A stretch of 64,000 nt of DNA from Mytilus californianus (taxonomy: Eukaryota; Mollusca; Bivalvia; Mytilida; Mytilidae), in NCBI RefSeq assembly GCF_021869535.1, contig NW_026262712.1, positions 45,862,884 to 45,926,883 on the forward strand, read 5' to 3'. Positions 10,326 to 22,539 of the stretch are shown here, one piece after another. The stretch's first letter is position 1. Every line of letters starts with the position of its first letter. Made by a program: the position numbers and the translations under genes. Below the pieces are notes generated by a model, which saw only the letters and a program-made list of their open reading frames with translations, was not told the DNA's origin and ran no database searches.

Positions 10326-11545
10326 ATTATTGATGGCTGAGCGTCCACAAACATGTTTAACCCTGCTACATTCTTTGTGTACCTGTTCCAAGTTAGGAGC
10401 TTGCATTACAGTTGTTGTCGTTGGTTTTTGTCTGTCATATTTGTTTTTTATTTGTGTGTATTGATTTAGGATTGAGCAGGCCATTGATTTTTTTCAAGTT
10501 TTACTCGTTTTACATTTTGTTTATGTCAGAGCCTTTTATAGATGACTATATGTAACAGCCACTATGTTCCGTCAGTTACTTTGTTCCGGCGGAACTTTTC
10601 AACTAGTTATTTCGTTCCGATGGAACTTTCCAACTAGTTGTTTTATTCCGAGTGCAGTCGAAAAGTTCCGGAAAAAAGTAGCTAGTTGAAAAGTCCCGGA
10701 ACAATGTAGCTAGTTGAATAGTTCTGGCGGAACAGAACAACTAGTTACATCGTTCCAAATATACCATATTTCGTCCTTTTTGTAGAAAGAGGGGAAAGAA
10801 TGAGTATCAGTATACATAAGAGCAAATCATTAATTTACAAGAATACCCAACGCACTGAAAGGGGTTTCTTTGGGGACAAATATGCAAAATTTAAGTTGTA
10901 TTTCATAGCTCACATAAAACGGAATAACTTGCATTATCATGCAAATTTAGTATTCATAGTACCCTCAAGAGAGGGAAGAATACCCCCTCTTCATGTGGTT
11001 CTTTGCATCAATTCTCCAAATGGAACTTTGTGACTGGTTGATAAGTTCCGTTGGAACTTTTGGGCTAGTTTGTTAGTTCCGGTTTTGACTTATTTGCCAA
11101 AGAGGAACTTTGTGGCTAGTTGATAAGTTCCTTTTGACTTTTGTAATCAGTATCTTGGTTTCCCTTTGAAAGGTTCAAGTATAATATGTTGCGCTTTTAC
11201 TTTGCATCAATTCTCCAAATGGAACTTTCTGCCTGGTTGATAAGTTCCGTTGGAACGTTTGGGCTAGTTTGTTAGTTCCGGTTTTGACTAATTTGGCAAA
11301 AAGGAACTTTCTAACTAGTTGATATGTTCCGTTGGAACTTTTCAACTAGTCACTTTGTTCCGGTGGAACTTTTAAACCAGAGGAAGAACAAAGTAACTAG
11401 TTAAAAAGTTCCTCCGGAACTTTTCGGCTAGTTAGTTCTTTCCGCCCGGAACTTTCCAACGTCGGAACAAAAGAGCATTTACATATACAGTATGAGTTTT
11501 GCTCATTCATGAGTGTCGTACGGTGACCTATAGATATTTATTACT
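10326..11545 (-). repeat. M1 repeat split by a 933-bp insertion
   Basis: The 10326-10550 part carries the - strand M1 blocks from ACATGTTTAACCCTGC to GCCTTTTATAGATGACTATA. Continuation resumes at 11484 with TATACAGTATGAGTTTTGCTC and CGTACGGTGACCTATAG. The intervening 10551-11483 segment is a separate element. Confidence 0.7.
10551..11483. mobile_element. 933-bp TIR element with GTTCC/AACTAGTT subrepeats
   Basis: Left end TGTAACAGCCACTATGTTCC and right end (reverse complement) TGTAAATGCTCTTTTGTTCC form imperfect inverted termini. They are flanked by TATA at 10547-10550 and 11484-11487. Both flanks hold many direct and inverted copies of a motif built from GTTCCGG, GGAACTTTTC and AACTAGTT. The core, about 10790-11015, has a 77-residue open frame with no recognisable domain. 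This fits a non-autonomous DNA transposon with a TA-type target. Confidence 0.75.
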
Positions 11546-11920
11546 GCAGTCAACCATTGCTGGAGAGTCATAACTCTGAGACGGCATAACTTGGCCTAAT
11601 ATATATACACCGAGGGAATGGGAGTTCATTGATTTTTTAAAATACCAAAAAGGAGAAGGTACTATGATAATGCAATGTTTTTGGCTCCTTAAATTCAAAA
11701 ATCAAAAAGTAATATAAATCTACCAAAAATAACATCCTTCGAATGTTCATAAAACATTAAATAGTCTGTCAGTCATTTTAGATTTTGTCATACATATTGC
11801 ATTAGGGCTTCAAACTTCTCGAATTTAGTGCAAAACATCAAAAACTACAAGAATAGCTTTATATGAGCAAGAGCTTTACCCAAAAATATATTTTGCTACA
11901 ACATGCATTTTTGCAATCAG
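11546..11920. other. Unassigned AT-rich DNA
   Basis: Nothing recognisable. Confidence 0.35.
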
Positions 11921-11924
11921 GCCC

Positions 11925-12235
11925 GCCACATCATCAGTCTGTTTGTGCCTGTCCCAAGTCAGGAGCCTGTTATTCAGCGGTTGTGGTTTGTTGCTGTATA
12001 TCGTACTAACTTGTTCTTCGTTTATTATTTTGTGGATAAATCAGGCCGTTAGTTTTCTCGTTTTAATTGTTTTACATTTGTCTTTTTTTGGGCCTTTTAT
12101 AGCTGACTATACGGTATGGGGTTTACTCATTTTTGAAGGCCGTACGATGACCCATAGTTAATTTCTGTGTCATTTTGTCTCTTGTGGAGAATTGTTTCAT
12201 TGGCAATCATACCACATTTTCTTATTTTTATAAAG
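11925..12235 (-). repeat. M1 repeat, - copy
   Basis: CCTGTCCCAAGTCAGGAGCC, GGGCCTTTTATAGCTGACTA, GGCCGTACGATGACC and the end block GGCAATCATACCACATTTTC, all in - orientation. Confidence 0.75.
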
Positions 12236-12249
12236 TTGACGTTAGATGA

Positions 12250-12420
12250 ATTAGGCTTTTTTTAAGTCCCTTTTTGTTATATTGCTGTTCGAGTGTTTAT
12301 GTTTTTGGCATCCATGGATTTCCAAATGTTTTGTCTGAACGATCCTGATGAAGGTAAATCCAGAAAAGCGCTTCAGATGCACGAACTCAATAAAGTCTTA
12401 TTTTCATTTACTAGCAATGG
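12250..12420 (+). repeat. Dispersed repeat with hammerhead-like core, + copy
   Basis: Core CTGATGA at 12345-12351, a short stem II AGG-TAAAT-CC, GAAA at 12363-12366, then AGCGCTTC and AGATGCACGAA. The order and spacing are those of a type I hammerhead with a minimal stem III. Helix I pairing is poor, so self-cleavage is doubtful. Confidence 0.5.
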
Positions 12421-12889
12421 GTCGATACCAATGCTGGTGAACGGTTAATCCTAGAGGGTATTATCAACTGAGCAGTCAGTGCTTCGGTACTGACATGATT
12501 TTTAACATGCCTTTCCTAAATTCTACGTTGATAAATTAAGAATTTATTCAGAAACTAAGGTTCCATCTCCCACAGGTAATGTTGACCTTCGATGATTTTG
12601 GGTATTGTTCCTTTTGGTCATAATGCCTCTTGTCATACCGCCTCCTTGGTCAAAGTCTTTCAACGTCAGTTTTAGTTTTTGACAAGTTTAGTAGAAAAAA
12701 ATAGTTTGGGCAAATGTTAACAAATTTTAAGAAATATGACATTTATTACATCTTTAAAGTAAACCTATGATCTGTAATATTGTAGATTTTAGTATTTCAT
12801 CGAAGGATTTTTTTAAAATCATCCTGGTTTGAAATAAATGTGGGGTATATTGGTCCTACCTCCTTTAATTTGAATCCCATTACAGAAAC

Positions 12890-13195
12890 AAAATTAACGA
12901 AACATGTAATGAAAAGAAGCTAGCATTATCCTTTAACTTTACGTTCTCCTATATAGATGATGTCCTCTCAGTAAATAATTAAAGTTTGGTGAGTATGTTG
13001 AACGCATCTATCTCATCGAACTTGAAATAAAAGATACAACTGATATAGTTAAAAACCTATTCTATAGTTAATAAATCGATTAAGAAACAAAACTTTACTA
13101 CAAAAAAGATCATTTTAGCTTTCAAATTGTGAACTTTCAATTTCTTTGTAGCAATACTTCAGCAGCGCACTGCCACATGAAGAATATGTCTCCCA
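12890..13195 (+). pseudogene. Reverse transcriptase fragment, family P (YIDD motif)
   Basis: Broken frames read FNFTFSYIDDVLSVNN at about 12932-12979, then after a stop and frame change KFGEYVERIY and LEIKDTTDIVK, then HFSFQIVNFQFLCSN at about 13108-13153. YIDD is the RT catalytic pair. The IVNF/FL block matches the start of the fragments at 42315 and 21690, so the three belong to one family. I associate the family with Penelope-like or other non-LTR elements without certainty. Clearly decayed. Confidence 0.65.
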
Positions 13196-13800
13196 GTTGG
13201 AAATGGTACCCCTCAAGGGCGTTGTAATAGTCCCACTTTATTTAATATTATTGCGTTTTTAGAGAAAAAATACAACCAGACTGAGATAATATATGTGAAT
13301 AGTATACTACATGGGCCTTTAAAATATCTCCAAGTAGAACTTTACATGTAGCTATGATATTTAATTTACTAGAAGGGAAAATGTAGACATATGCTTGAAA
13401 CTTTGTAATCATACATTTGAAACAGTTAAAGAAATTAAAGTTTTAGGAATATTTTTTGACAGGAACTTTACTTGGGTTAATCATATTCAAAATTTATAGA
13501 CTAAGTGCAGGAAATTACTTACAGGAACCAGATGGAACGCAACCAGCCATTAATTAAGAATTTATTTATCTTTGATTAGATCAAAAAATTGATCATGGTT
13601 ATGAAATATATAATTCAGCAGCTTTTACTACTAAAAAATGTTGAGATAACTTTCACACTCAGGCACTACGTATATGTACCGGCTCAATGAGATCTGATTC
13701 TTTAAAAGCTCTATGATCTACAAGTTGAAATGGGTGATCGACTATTTGAAATAAGAAGACAAAGTTTGATAGCACAACGCTTTTTTTTTAAATATAGCTA
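13196..13800 (+). pseudogene. LINE reverse transcriptase C-terminal fragment
   Basis: VGNGTPQGRCNSPTLFNI near 13197-13250 is the conserved RT NGTPQG block. VKEIKVLGIFFDRNFTW near 13425-13480 and TKKC plus QALRICTGSMRSDSLKALYD near 13630-13720 match the region after the palm of Jockey/I/CR1-type LINEs. Multiple stops and frame changes, and the catalytic YxDD of this element is missing. Confidence 0.7.
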
Positions 13801-13892
13801 TTTGACTCAATGATATTCAAATTGAAAAAGACAAAAGCAATATTGAATAATGCAGTATAAAATGCTCAAACAATACTCGCAAATTCTGAAAT

Positions 13893-14046
13893 ATGAAAAT
13901 AATAAGATTCGGTATGATTGCCAATGAGACAGCCCTCCACTAGAGACCAAATGACACAGAGGTTAACAACTACACGACGCCGTACGGCCTTCAACAATGA
14001 GAAAAACTCATACCGCATAGTCAGCTATAAAAGGCCCCGAAATAAT
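13893..14046 (+). repeat. M1 repeat, 5' part
   Basis: GATTCGGTATGATTGCCAAT, GCCGTACGGCCTTCAACAAT and AGCTATAAAAGGCCCCGAAA. Confidence 0.75.
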
Positions 14047-14049
14047 ATA

Positions 14050-15460
14050 TATTTTTTTAAGTTTTAAAGGTCTCTTAAAGTGCTTAACCTGTTTAAACAA
14101 AAATATGCTTTCTTTACATTATTGTGCTTTTAAGCAAATCATAAACTAAGTTCATGTACAGTGCAGAATAATGTAATCTTTGCCGACGGTTGATGAACAA
14201 AGAAAATAACTAAGAAATACAAGAAAATAACTCTGGTTTTATATTGATATAACTCCTCAAAAGGACATAATGTATAACAGTCAGAAAGCAAGATTTTAAG
14301 GACAATTCGCCGTTTGGAAATTCAACCAATGACGTAACGTTATTTTCATTATGGTGTACGAACAATGAGATTACGCATAGTCCTTTAGATTCCGAAGAGG
14401 TGAATTCTTAAATTGGTTTGCTTTATTAATTGTTATATAAAAAAATATCAGAGTTTGAAGTACCACATTTTATTAAATTTAGCAAGCAGAACTTCATTAT
14501 TAAATGTTGTTAAACAATGATACAAGTTTTGACCAATATGTGATGATGTCGTACCTGACTTTCAGCCTATGTCGTATGGACTTACGAAAAATTCCAAAAA
14601 TAACTACTTTATTCAAACTGGAAACTCATTGCATCTCATATATAATAATAACAATCACATTTTCATTTAAATGCTTACAAGATATTTCATCATATAAAGT
14701 ATGAAATCATACATAAAACATTAAAGCTTAAGTTGTAAAATATAATTATCTGTGTATTACATTACACTTATTATTTCTGTTCTTGACAGCTGTATTTTGT
14801 ATGGTACGATATCGATGTACCGAGAACAACATGTATTTTTTCTTTATGTTCTGGTACGATGTCAATGTACACAAAGCGACAAATAACGATTTCTAAACTT
14901 TGTCATTTATTCGAAAATAACCATTACTTTCTTTTACCGCACATTTCTTTACTACATCTACTAATCATTTAATGAAATAAACGGAAACTTGCGATTTTCG
15001 TGTTACTAATGAAATTGCAACATATGTTAACAACAATTTCCGAATGTAAGAAAATGCATAAAGTAGAAACTTACATTAGTGGAAAGGTTCGTTAGCGGCC
15101 GGTTCGTTATTCGATATTCAATATCCAACCGGCTGCTAGCAATTAAATTTTCTTAGTTGAAGTTGATAAAATTCGACAACATTAAAAGCATGATAGTCAT
15201 AGTTAAAGGGAACAAAAAGGGATGTAGGAAATATTTTTGTGACCCCTTCAAGTTATCGTAAATACAGTTGCCCTCAACTATAAACCCTAAGTACATGTAT
15301 GTAAATATATAAGAAACTTGATTTCCTATTGAGAAGTAAATGAGTTTATAAATCTCTTGTAAACAATTTAAAAATGTCATTAATTTAATAAACATAATGA
15401 AATAAAATCACTTTTACGGAAATGAATGTTTACTGTATTTTCATCTTCGAAATCGTTTGA
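14050..15460. other. AT-rich intergenic DNA
   Basis: No coding signal. TTTATTCAAACTGGAA at about 14610 recurs in the D1 repeats at 15620 and 30200. A short pair GCGGCCGGTTCG and CCAACCGGCTGC near 15095-15140 forms a weak hairpin. Confidence 0.35.
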
Positions 15461-15464
15461 ATTA

Positions 15465-15745
15465 ATCTTTCTGCAATAAAATAAAACCTATCATTTGAAT
15501 AAATAAAACTAAATTCAAAATGCTAATTCAAAATGTAATTTCTATAAAAAGAATATTTTAAAATATCAAATAATAATTACCAGGTAAAAACTAAGAATTC
15601 GCAAATAACTATACTTCAAACTGGAATCTCATGGCAACTGACGAATAACCAAAACACTAAACTAAAACTTTAAAAAGGGTTGTTGCCCAATTACTTAGGA
15701 GTTCCGGTTTTCATTTAAATTGGTTATTCATGATTTTGTCTTGTC
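15465..15745 (+). repeat. Duplicated segment D1 (copy 1)
   Basis: From TGCAATAAAATAAAACCTAT through AACTGGAATCTCATGGCAAC and ACTGACGAATAACC, it aligns with 29895-30360 with many substitutions and a roughly 130-bp insertion in the other copy. Nature unknown. Confidence 0.65.
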
Positions 15746-16010
15746 AACCAAGCTGACACTTTGATCTAAAATAATTTCAATATTCTAAAATATTGATTAA
15801 CGTATGCCTACTATAAATAAACCATTGAATGTGAATCTACCATAAAACATGCAATTTTTAACAATAGGTCTAATTGCCTATACTCTTTCTCTAATCTAAA
15901 ACACAATTTATGAGTGAACAATTGTCAAATATGTAACAGTTTTAAATTATTGAATATGAAATATAATATTTTGAAATTTCAAATTTATAAAATAGGAAAT
16001 AAAATTCGTA
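15746..16010. other. AT-rich spacer
   Basis: No feature recognised. Confidence 0.3.
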
Positions 16011-16012
16011 AA

Positions 16013-16640
16013 GGGTTCCGCGGAACCCTGTGTCTCGATTGCGACTGCTGCTGTCAGTGTAAAAGTGTAATGTTGACTTAAAAAGTGAGTCAGTTTATCA
16101 GTAAAATACAGAATTAAAAAACGAAATTCCAACTTTTCTTTAGATGCTTTTTCTAGGTCTTGAAGATTAGCTTCTGTCCAAATTTCATAACAATCCATGA
16201 AGGTTTACACATTTATCATATAAAAAAAAAATTAATCCCGGACTGTCTGTAAATGCTCATTGTAAAAAACGGTACATTTATCAGTAAAATACAGAAAAAA
16301 TAAAATAAATCTTTTAAAAATTTCGCTTTGGATACTGTCTTTCGGTCATACGGCATCTGTCCACAATTCATAAAATTCCATGAAAGTTTGACAAAGTTAT
16401 TGATGACTGAAAAACTTTTATCTCAGACTGAATCTTTAATGTAAACTGTAAAAAAAACTAAGTTCATTTATCAGTAAAGTACGGAAAAATGAAAACAAAA
16501 TATTTTCAAGATTTTGCTCTGGATACTGTTTTTTTGTCACAAAAAAACTTCTGTCCAAATTTCATAAAATTCCATGAAGGTGTGGCAAAGTTATTGATGA
16601 CTAAAAAACTCTATCCTAAGACTGAATTTGAATGTTAACG
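16013..16640 (-). repeat. GTTCCGCGGAAC-ended tandem-repeat element, - copy
   Basis: Begins with the palindrome GGGTTCCGCGGAACCC. Three diverged internal units follow, each carrying TCTGTCCA, ATTTCATAA and ATTCCATGAA-type blocks and a TTATCAGTAAA block. The same palindrome ends the + copy at 31880-32912, and the units correspond in reverse orientation. Confidence 0.65.
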
Positions 16641-16660
16641 GTAAAAAAAATATATAAAAT

Positions 16661-16925
16661 ATGGAGATGCGGTATGATTGCCAATGAGACAACTATCCTC
16701 CAAAGTTCAAATGAAGTGGATGTAAGCAATTATAGGCAACCGTACGGCCTTCAACAATGAGAAAAACCAATACCGTATAGTTGGCGACAGAAGGCCCCGA
16801 CATGAAAAATATGAAACAATTAATTTGAGAAAACTAACGGCCTAATTTATAACAAAAAAATTTACGAAAAACAAATATGACAGACATGCAGTGGAAAATC
16901 TAATGAAAAAGAACGAAATAAAGTT
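16661..16925 (+). repeat. M1 repeat, + copy
   Basis: GGAGATGCGGTATGATTGCC, GCAACCGTACGGCCTTCAAC, GGCCCCGACATG and AACTAACGGCCTAATTTAT. Confidence 0.8.
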
Positions 16926-17980
16926 ACCTTCTCGTTTGATAGAGTCGAGAAAATCAATCATAAAAAAATTCCGGTGACGACACTGATCAAAAGATATTTC
17001 TGAATAACAATTGTACATTTTAAAGAAATTATTTGTTAAACTGTGTTATTAGAAATATACATGCAAATACACGATGTTTTATGTTCAGTATTTATCGAGA
17101 TAATTGCATTAGAAGCTTGTGAAACTGAAATCTGAAAAATGCCAATCTTTGCTGCATATTGATAAAAAAAAATGGAAACAAATCATGTACATACCAAATC
17201 TAAAGATCTTTCGGGTCACCATTTTTTGAAATGTTCCACTAAGTCCTTAGCATGTTATAATTTCCCAAAATATACTCATTTTTCAAATTCTAAGTTTTCG
17301 AGTACACAGGTCTGCTCTTGTCACATGAAAATTCAATATAGAAATATTGTCTTTTCATGAATATAACAGTATAAAAGTCTGTCTGTGCAGGCTAAGAAAT
17401 TAAAGATAAATATTCTCTATAAACAAGGCATCTTTTTACTATTTTTTATACAATTTTAAGAAAAGGTCGTCTTGATTTTTGTACATGTATTTGCGGTCTA
17501 CTTGCTTTATTCACATTCAATGCTTATATCGAGATAAGGTTCGTTTGAATTTGCTTAGTAACTTAATTTCAAAAGTGCCAAACTTTACTGCATATCAATC
17601 GATTCCTTTGGAATTTTCCCCTGACTTTCTCTGATCTAGCTGCATATATACGGATAATTAACATGTTCCAGAGAGGAATACAGCCAGTAAAAAAAAATTA
17701 AAGTTGGTACTCCAGGAATGTATTCGCATAGCAACATTTTGAACCATTTTACAACAAGCTCCTTTAGTCTGCTGTAATCGTCGTTTTCTATTTAAGGAGT
17801 GAAATGATAACATTGAATGGAAGTTTTGTTTTTATTTCAACTTATTTCTTTTTTTGTTATTTACCAGAACGTTTTCCCGTGAATTTATAATTGATAGCGT
17901 CCTTGCTAAAATGGGACAAACATTGCAAAGATCTAGTTTTCAGTGTTCACAGATGAGGTAATATTTTGTCACTAGATTTC
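16926..17980. other. Unassigned intergenic DNA
   Basis: AT-rich, no coding signal. Confidence 0.35.
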
Positions 17981-17984
17981 CTAC

Positions 17985-18330
17985 TGCATGAACCAACGAC
18001 AACCACTGAACTACAGGCTCCTGACTTGGGACAGGAACAAAAAGAATGTGGCGGGGTTAAACATGTTTTTAAGCGTTCAACCCTCCCCTAACATGGGACA
18101 GTGATGTAACAGCACAACATAAAGACAAACTATATAAAAATCTGTTGAAAAAGGCTTAACTCATCAGATCGATACACAGCAGAAAAAAATCAAACAAAAA
18201 CACAGATCGAAAGTGGCAGGGTATTTATCCAATCCTCATCCCTAACCAGAAAAAAGACACGAAGTGCAGATCTGAGAGTACTTGCAGTTACTGTAAGATA
18301 GTTCAAAGCCAATTACAACTCATAAATCAA
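17985..18330 (+). repeat. M1 repeat, 3' part
   Basis: ACCAACGACAACCACTGAAC, AGGCTCCTGACTTGGGACAG, GTGGCGGGGTTAAACATG, and the tail CAGCACAACATAAAGACAAA. It complements the 5'-truncated copies elsewhere. Confidence 0.75.
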
Positions 18331-21300
18331 AGTACTGAAGTACTGAACATCGGATGACCGCAGGTTCTTGTGGATGGTCAAAAGCACATGTCACAGAAAC
18401 AGATCACATCTCTATACCTGAAACTGAGGTTAATTTACAGAGATTTTTTTTTCTTATACAAGTTCGTGCTTGGATGATGAATAAATGACAGGAAATTCAA
18501 CCTCACCGTAATAACTATTATATTGTAGTGATACAAATCAGTATACCTTAGACTATTATACTAATATAATAATAGTTCCAGAGAATACACTGGTTTGTTG
18601 TTATATATTATATTAATATTACGGTTGCATGTATATATAATTTTCATCTATTTGTATATCATACTATTCTACTATTATTATAGTGTAATGCATGTGCATG
18701 GTGGACACTTTTCTGTAAAAAAAAATCAAAGTCTTAAAGGCTGTAAAAGCAATTGCTGCCATGTTAATGTTTTGTGGACTTTTATTTTTCATCCATATAT
18801 ATAAGAATTAAACCTGACAGGACAGGAGTGTTGACTAGTGAGAAGCAAGACGGTTTTAACTTTATATCAATATAAGACTTTAGCAGGAAATCATTTTAAA
18901 TATGTTTTATATTTTACAAGGAGTCAACAAGTTTACCAGGCTAAAGTTGGGGTTAATTATACATGTGCTGAAACATATAACTGAAAAAAAAAATCATTAT
19001 GGATTATCCCCTGGTAGTGTTTGTAACTGGGCAATAATTTCCTTTATTGATTTAATTTTAACCATTTTCATAGTTAATTTAAATTAACCATTCAGTTAAA
19101 ACATTTCAACTTTCCAGACGCTAATGTTGAAAAACGGGACAGAAATAAAATATCTTACAAGACATAAACATGTAAAAAATAAATATATATTTCAGCTTAC
19201 TAAAAATATTTTCATAATGTTACTTTGACATCATTTCTTAAAACTAAGTCCCAAACATAATTGCTCAGTTGACATGTGTCATCCTCATGCGATACGAGAT
19301 AACTATAATTCTGATGCAATCCCGAAAAGGGGGGTCATCACAAACAAACATGACATTAAATTGTCATTATACGAACTAGAACAAATAGCTCTATGTTGCT
19401 TTGCTATTTATCAATTTTCAGGAAACATGTGAAATAAATTTCAGGTCCATTTCATTATAGTGCCTAACAAGATTGTGTGAGGTAGACGAAATTGACCTTA
19501 AAACGATCGTATTGTCTTTTGATGTCCAAAAATAGGCAGATCGGACATATAAGGACTTTATCTAATGACTACATAAATTTGGGATTTATTATTATTATAA
19601 TATTCTAATGAAACTGAAAATTGTATTTTTTTTTAGGATAAACAACAATTTTACTTGGCGTAGCCGTTCATAAATGTTTTTCTGCATTTATCTTCGAAAA
19701 ATGGCGTATTTAATGGAATAGAACGTTAATACAGTAAACTTTCTCTTTTTTCTCCGCAATAGGCTATCAAAAATAATTTATCTAATGTGTATGTGGAAAA
19801 TTATGTGAAAAGATAAAAAGTGGCAATTGTTACCTTTCATACCTTAAGTTTCGTTCATCTGATTCTGACCAATGCTTATATACTAAATATCTATTTATAT
19901 GCCGCTATTATTGTTGTTGTTACCAATTATGTAAATCAATTGTATCTGATTTTATGCCCTTTATGGGCACTGTAATTTGGGGAAAAAAATAATCTATTCA
20001 TTGATAAAACGTAATATGGACTGGTCCAGTGTCCAGTTTGCAGGTCATTTAATTTTCTGTACACATTCATGCACGCTCTGATTTAATCAATATACTCGTA
20101 CGAAAAAGCATGAACAGTTTGAAGGTAATCTAACAATAACTTAATCCAATCAAATTGCATAAGATTCAATAACAATGTCAAGTCCACATCATAATGAGTA
20201 ATAGAGGTAAACTGGGTAGGGAGAAAATGACAGATATTTCAAGTTAATATTTATGCAATAACGAATTAAAATTTGTCAACCAAAAGTTTTGCTACAATTT
20301 CAAAAACATGTCGTTCTGTATTGGTATAGTTTTCGGATCTTTCATTAGCGTATTTAAGGCTATAAAAAGTTTGGGCTTCAAAAGTTCACACAATTATTGA
20401 CTTTATACAGAAAATTCGTCCTTGTAAAACATTTAATAGTTCACAAATGATACGCGATTTTAAAGTAAAATTATTTCTTAAAACACTGCAAAAAATTTCA
20501 TTCATATTGATAAAGTGGTATCGTCATAAAGTGCGTTGAAATGAACAGTGGTATAGCTAACATCGAATTCCCTCACAAAATGTTATCACACACTACAGTA
20601 AGGGGAGTCAGTTAAGTTTGTCTATTTTTAGATACAATACAGGTAATCTTTTGACACTACGTATACAACCTGTGTGACCTGTGTAGTGATTTTGATTTTA
20701 CGATAAATTCATGAATGAACGATAATTTTATGAATGAACATGAGCACCTGACCTCTTTCTTAAACACCTATTAAACATATAAAACCGTATTTAATAAGGA
20801 GATAATTCAGTCAAATTTTCAGTACTAAATCAACAACTGAAATGATTCCATTTTTTGATGAAACATCGTACGAACGGAGAACGGAATCAAAGGTATAAAA
20901 ATGCACTTTTTTCCCTTGTAATGACCGCGGATCTATAATTTTTATAGATCGGTTGAAATCCCAAAACTAATTTGCATAATGGAAATTTAGGCGATAGCAA
21001 TACATCGGAGTGACCTCAAGGTCATCCTCTGTAAAAATCATGTATCTAAGACTAAAATATCAATCAGTACACATCCAACATGCAATGGATTTAGTGTAAA
21101 GACGTCATAAACAGTCAGAGAAAAACATGACCTTGTGCAAATGCCAAAATATAGGTATCGACAGATTGTAGTACCGTGAAAGTAAATATGTGTTCAACAA
21201 TAATATTTAGTTTGGTTTTAATTTACTGATAACAAAATCAATAGTTATACCAATAAAAACAATATTCAAAGATTTCATTACAGTGTTAAATTGGTAACCT

Positions 21301-21350
21301 TTAAGAATAAGTATAATTATAAAGGATTGATAAGTTTACCCGGATCTTAT
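18331..21350. other. Long gene-poor stretch
   Basis: AT-rich, with no convincing exon on either strand. It contains an imperfect TA-rich hairpin around 18515-18575 and a short palindrome GATCTATAATTTTTATAGATC-like at 20930-20951. Several short open frames lack coding character. Confidence 0.4.
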
Positions 21351-21354
21351 CTAA

Positions 21355-21690
21355 ATTTCCGGGCTCGGTTAACAACATCCTCGTAAAATTTAGGATGTGT
21401 TATTCCGTTTGAAATAAGTTTTCTACGGGTACAGCCAAACTTGCAAATACAATCTTTGTATCTGATTCTATAGAAGAATTTAGCAAAGGTTTTGAGTAAT
21501 TTGTGGTAACGAAATCCCTGACTTGATAATTTACTAGTAAAACATAGATTACGCTCATTGAAATCCGAAACGTTACTTCAGACACGGGCATAGCGAACGA
21601 GTTGGGATATATAAACACCGTAAGACGGTGCCAAAGGAACATCAAAAGGAAAATTAACAAGGGAAACAAAAATCACCCTTTTTGTCGTAA
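21355..21690 (-). pseudogene. Reverse transcriptase fragment, family P
   Basis: On the - strand with frame changes: VSLVNFPF, VPLAPSYGVYISQLVRYARV, DFNERNLCFTSKL, SQGFRYHKLLKTFAKFFYR and FYEDVVNRA. This is the same block as at 42500-42650, VPLSPSYGVYISQLVRFARV. Stops and frameshifts show decay. Confidence 0.7.
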
Positions 21691-21714
21691 ATTTTTGTGT
21701 AGAGTTTCTAGTGT

Positions 21715-21905
21715 AACAATGAAAATTTTGTCATAAACAAGCTTTTGTCCAAATTTCATAAAATTCCATGAAAATTTGATAAAGTTATTGATGTCTAAAA
21801 AAAACTTAAACCACAGACTGAACTTAAATGTTGACGCCGCCGAAGCCGACGCCGACGACGGAATCTAGGATCGCTTTCTCGACATAAATGTCGCAGGCCC
21901 CACAA
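21715..21905 (-). repeat. Fragment of the GTTCCGCGGAAC-type element
   Basis: One diverged internal unit plus the end block on the - strand: GAGAAAGCGATCC, a GTCGTCGGCGTCGGC run and CAGTCTGTGGTTTAAG. It matches the 5' end of the element at 31880. Confidence 0.6.
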
Positions 21906-22539
21906 TAACAATATCTATGTCCGTATAAAAGCACTGAAATATAATATGAATATTAATTGAAATCGTTGAGACACTACGGTAGACATAAGAGTATAAAACT
22001 TAGAAATGTACACTAAAGGGAGCTGAAGGAAAATTATAATTAAGGAGAGGAAAAATAATAATAAAAAAGGGAAATTATATCGTTAGTTTTGTTTAAAAAA
22101 AATACTATGACCTCGAGAACATTGTTTTACTCTACATATACCAAGGAAGTCTTCTCTATAACGTGTCATTCTTATTCTTAAACTTAAATATAACGTTTTT
22201 TTTAGAAGAAATTGAAAATAAAAAATGCTTTCTACTTATTCCTTACTGTTTGCTTCGATGTGGCATTACACTATTAAGTCCGTAATTTGACCATCGACAA
22301 GTTGTCTGGTTGTATATGGTTTCTTTTATTAACCCCTGACACATTTTGTTAGTAAACGAAATATATATTTTTTTTTTTATAAAAAAAAACGTTGTTCTAT
22401 CAACTTTCAGAAGTTGGGTTTTAAGTTGAATAATATAATTTCTGCAAAAATAAAACAGATTTAAACATTTTTTTTCTTAAATTTCAAACTTTTAAACATA
22501 GTACTACTTACTTACAACTAAAGTGTGAGTGTGTCTTTA

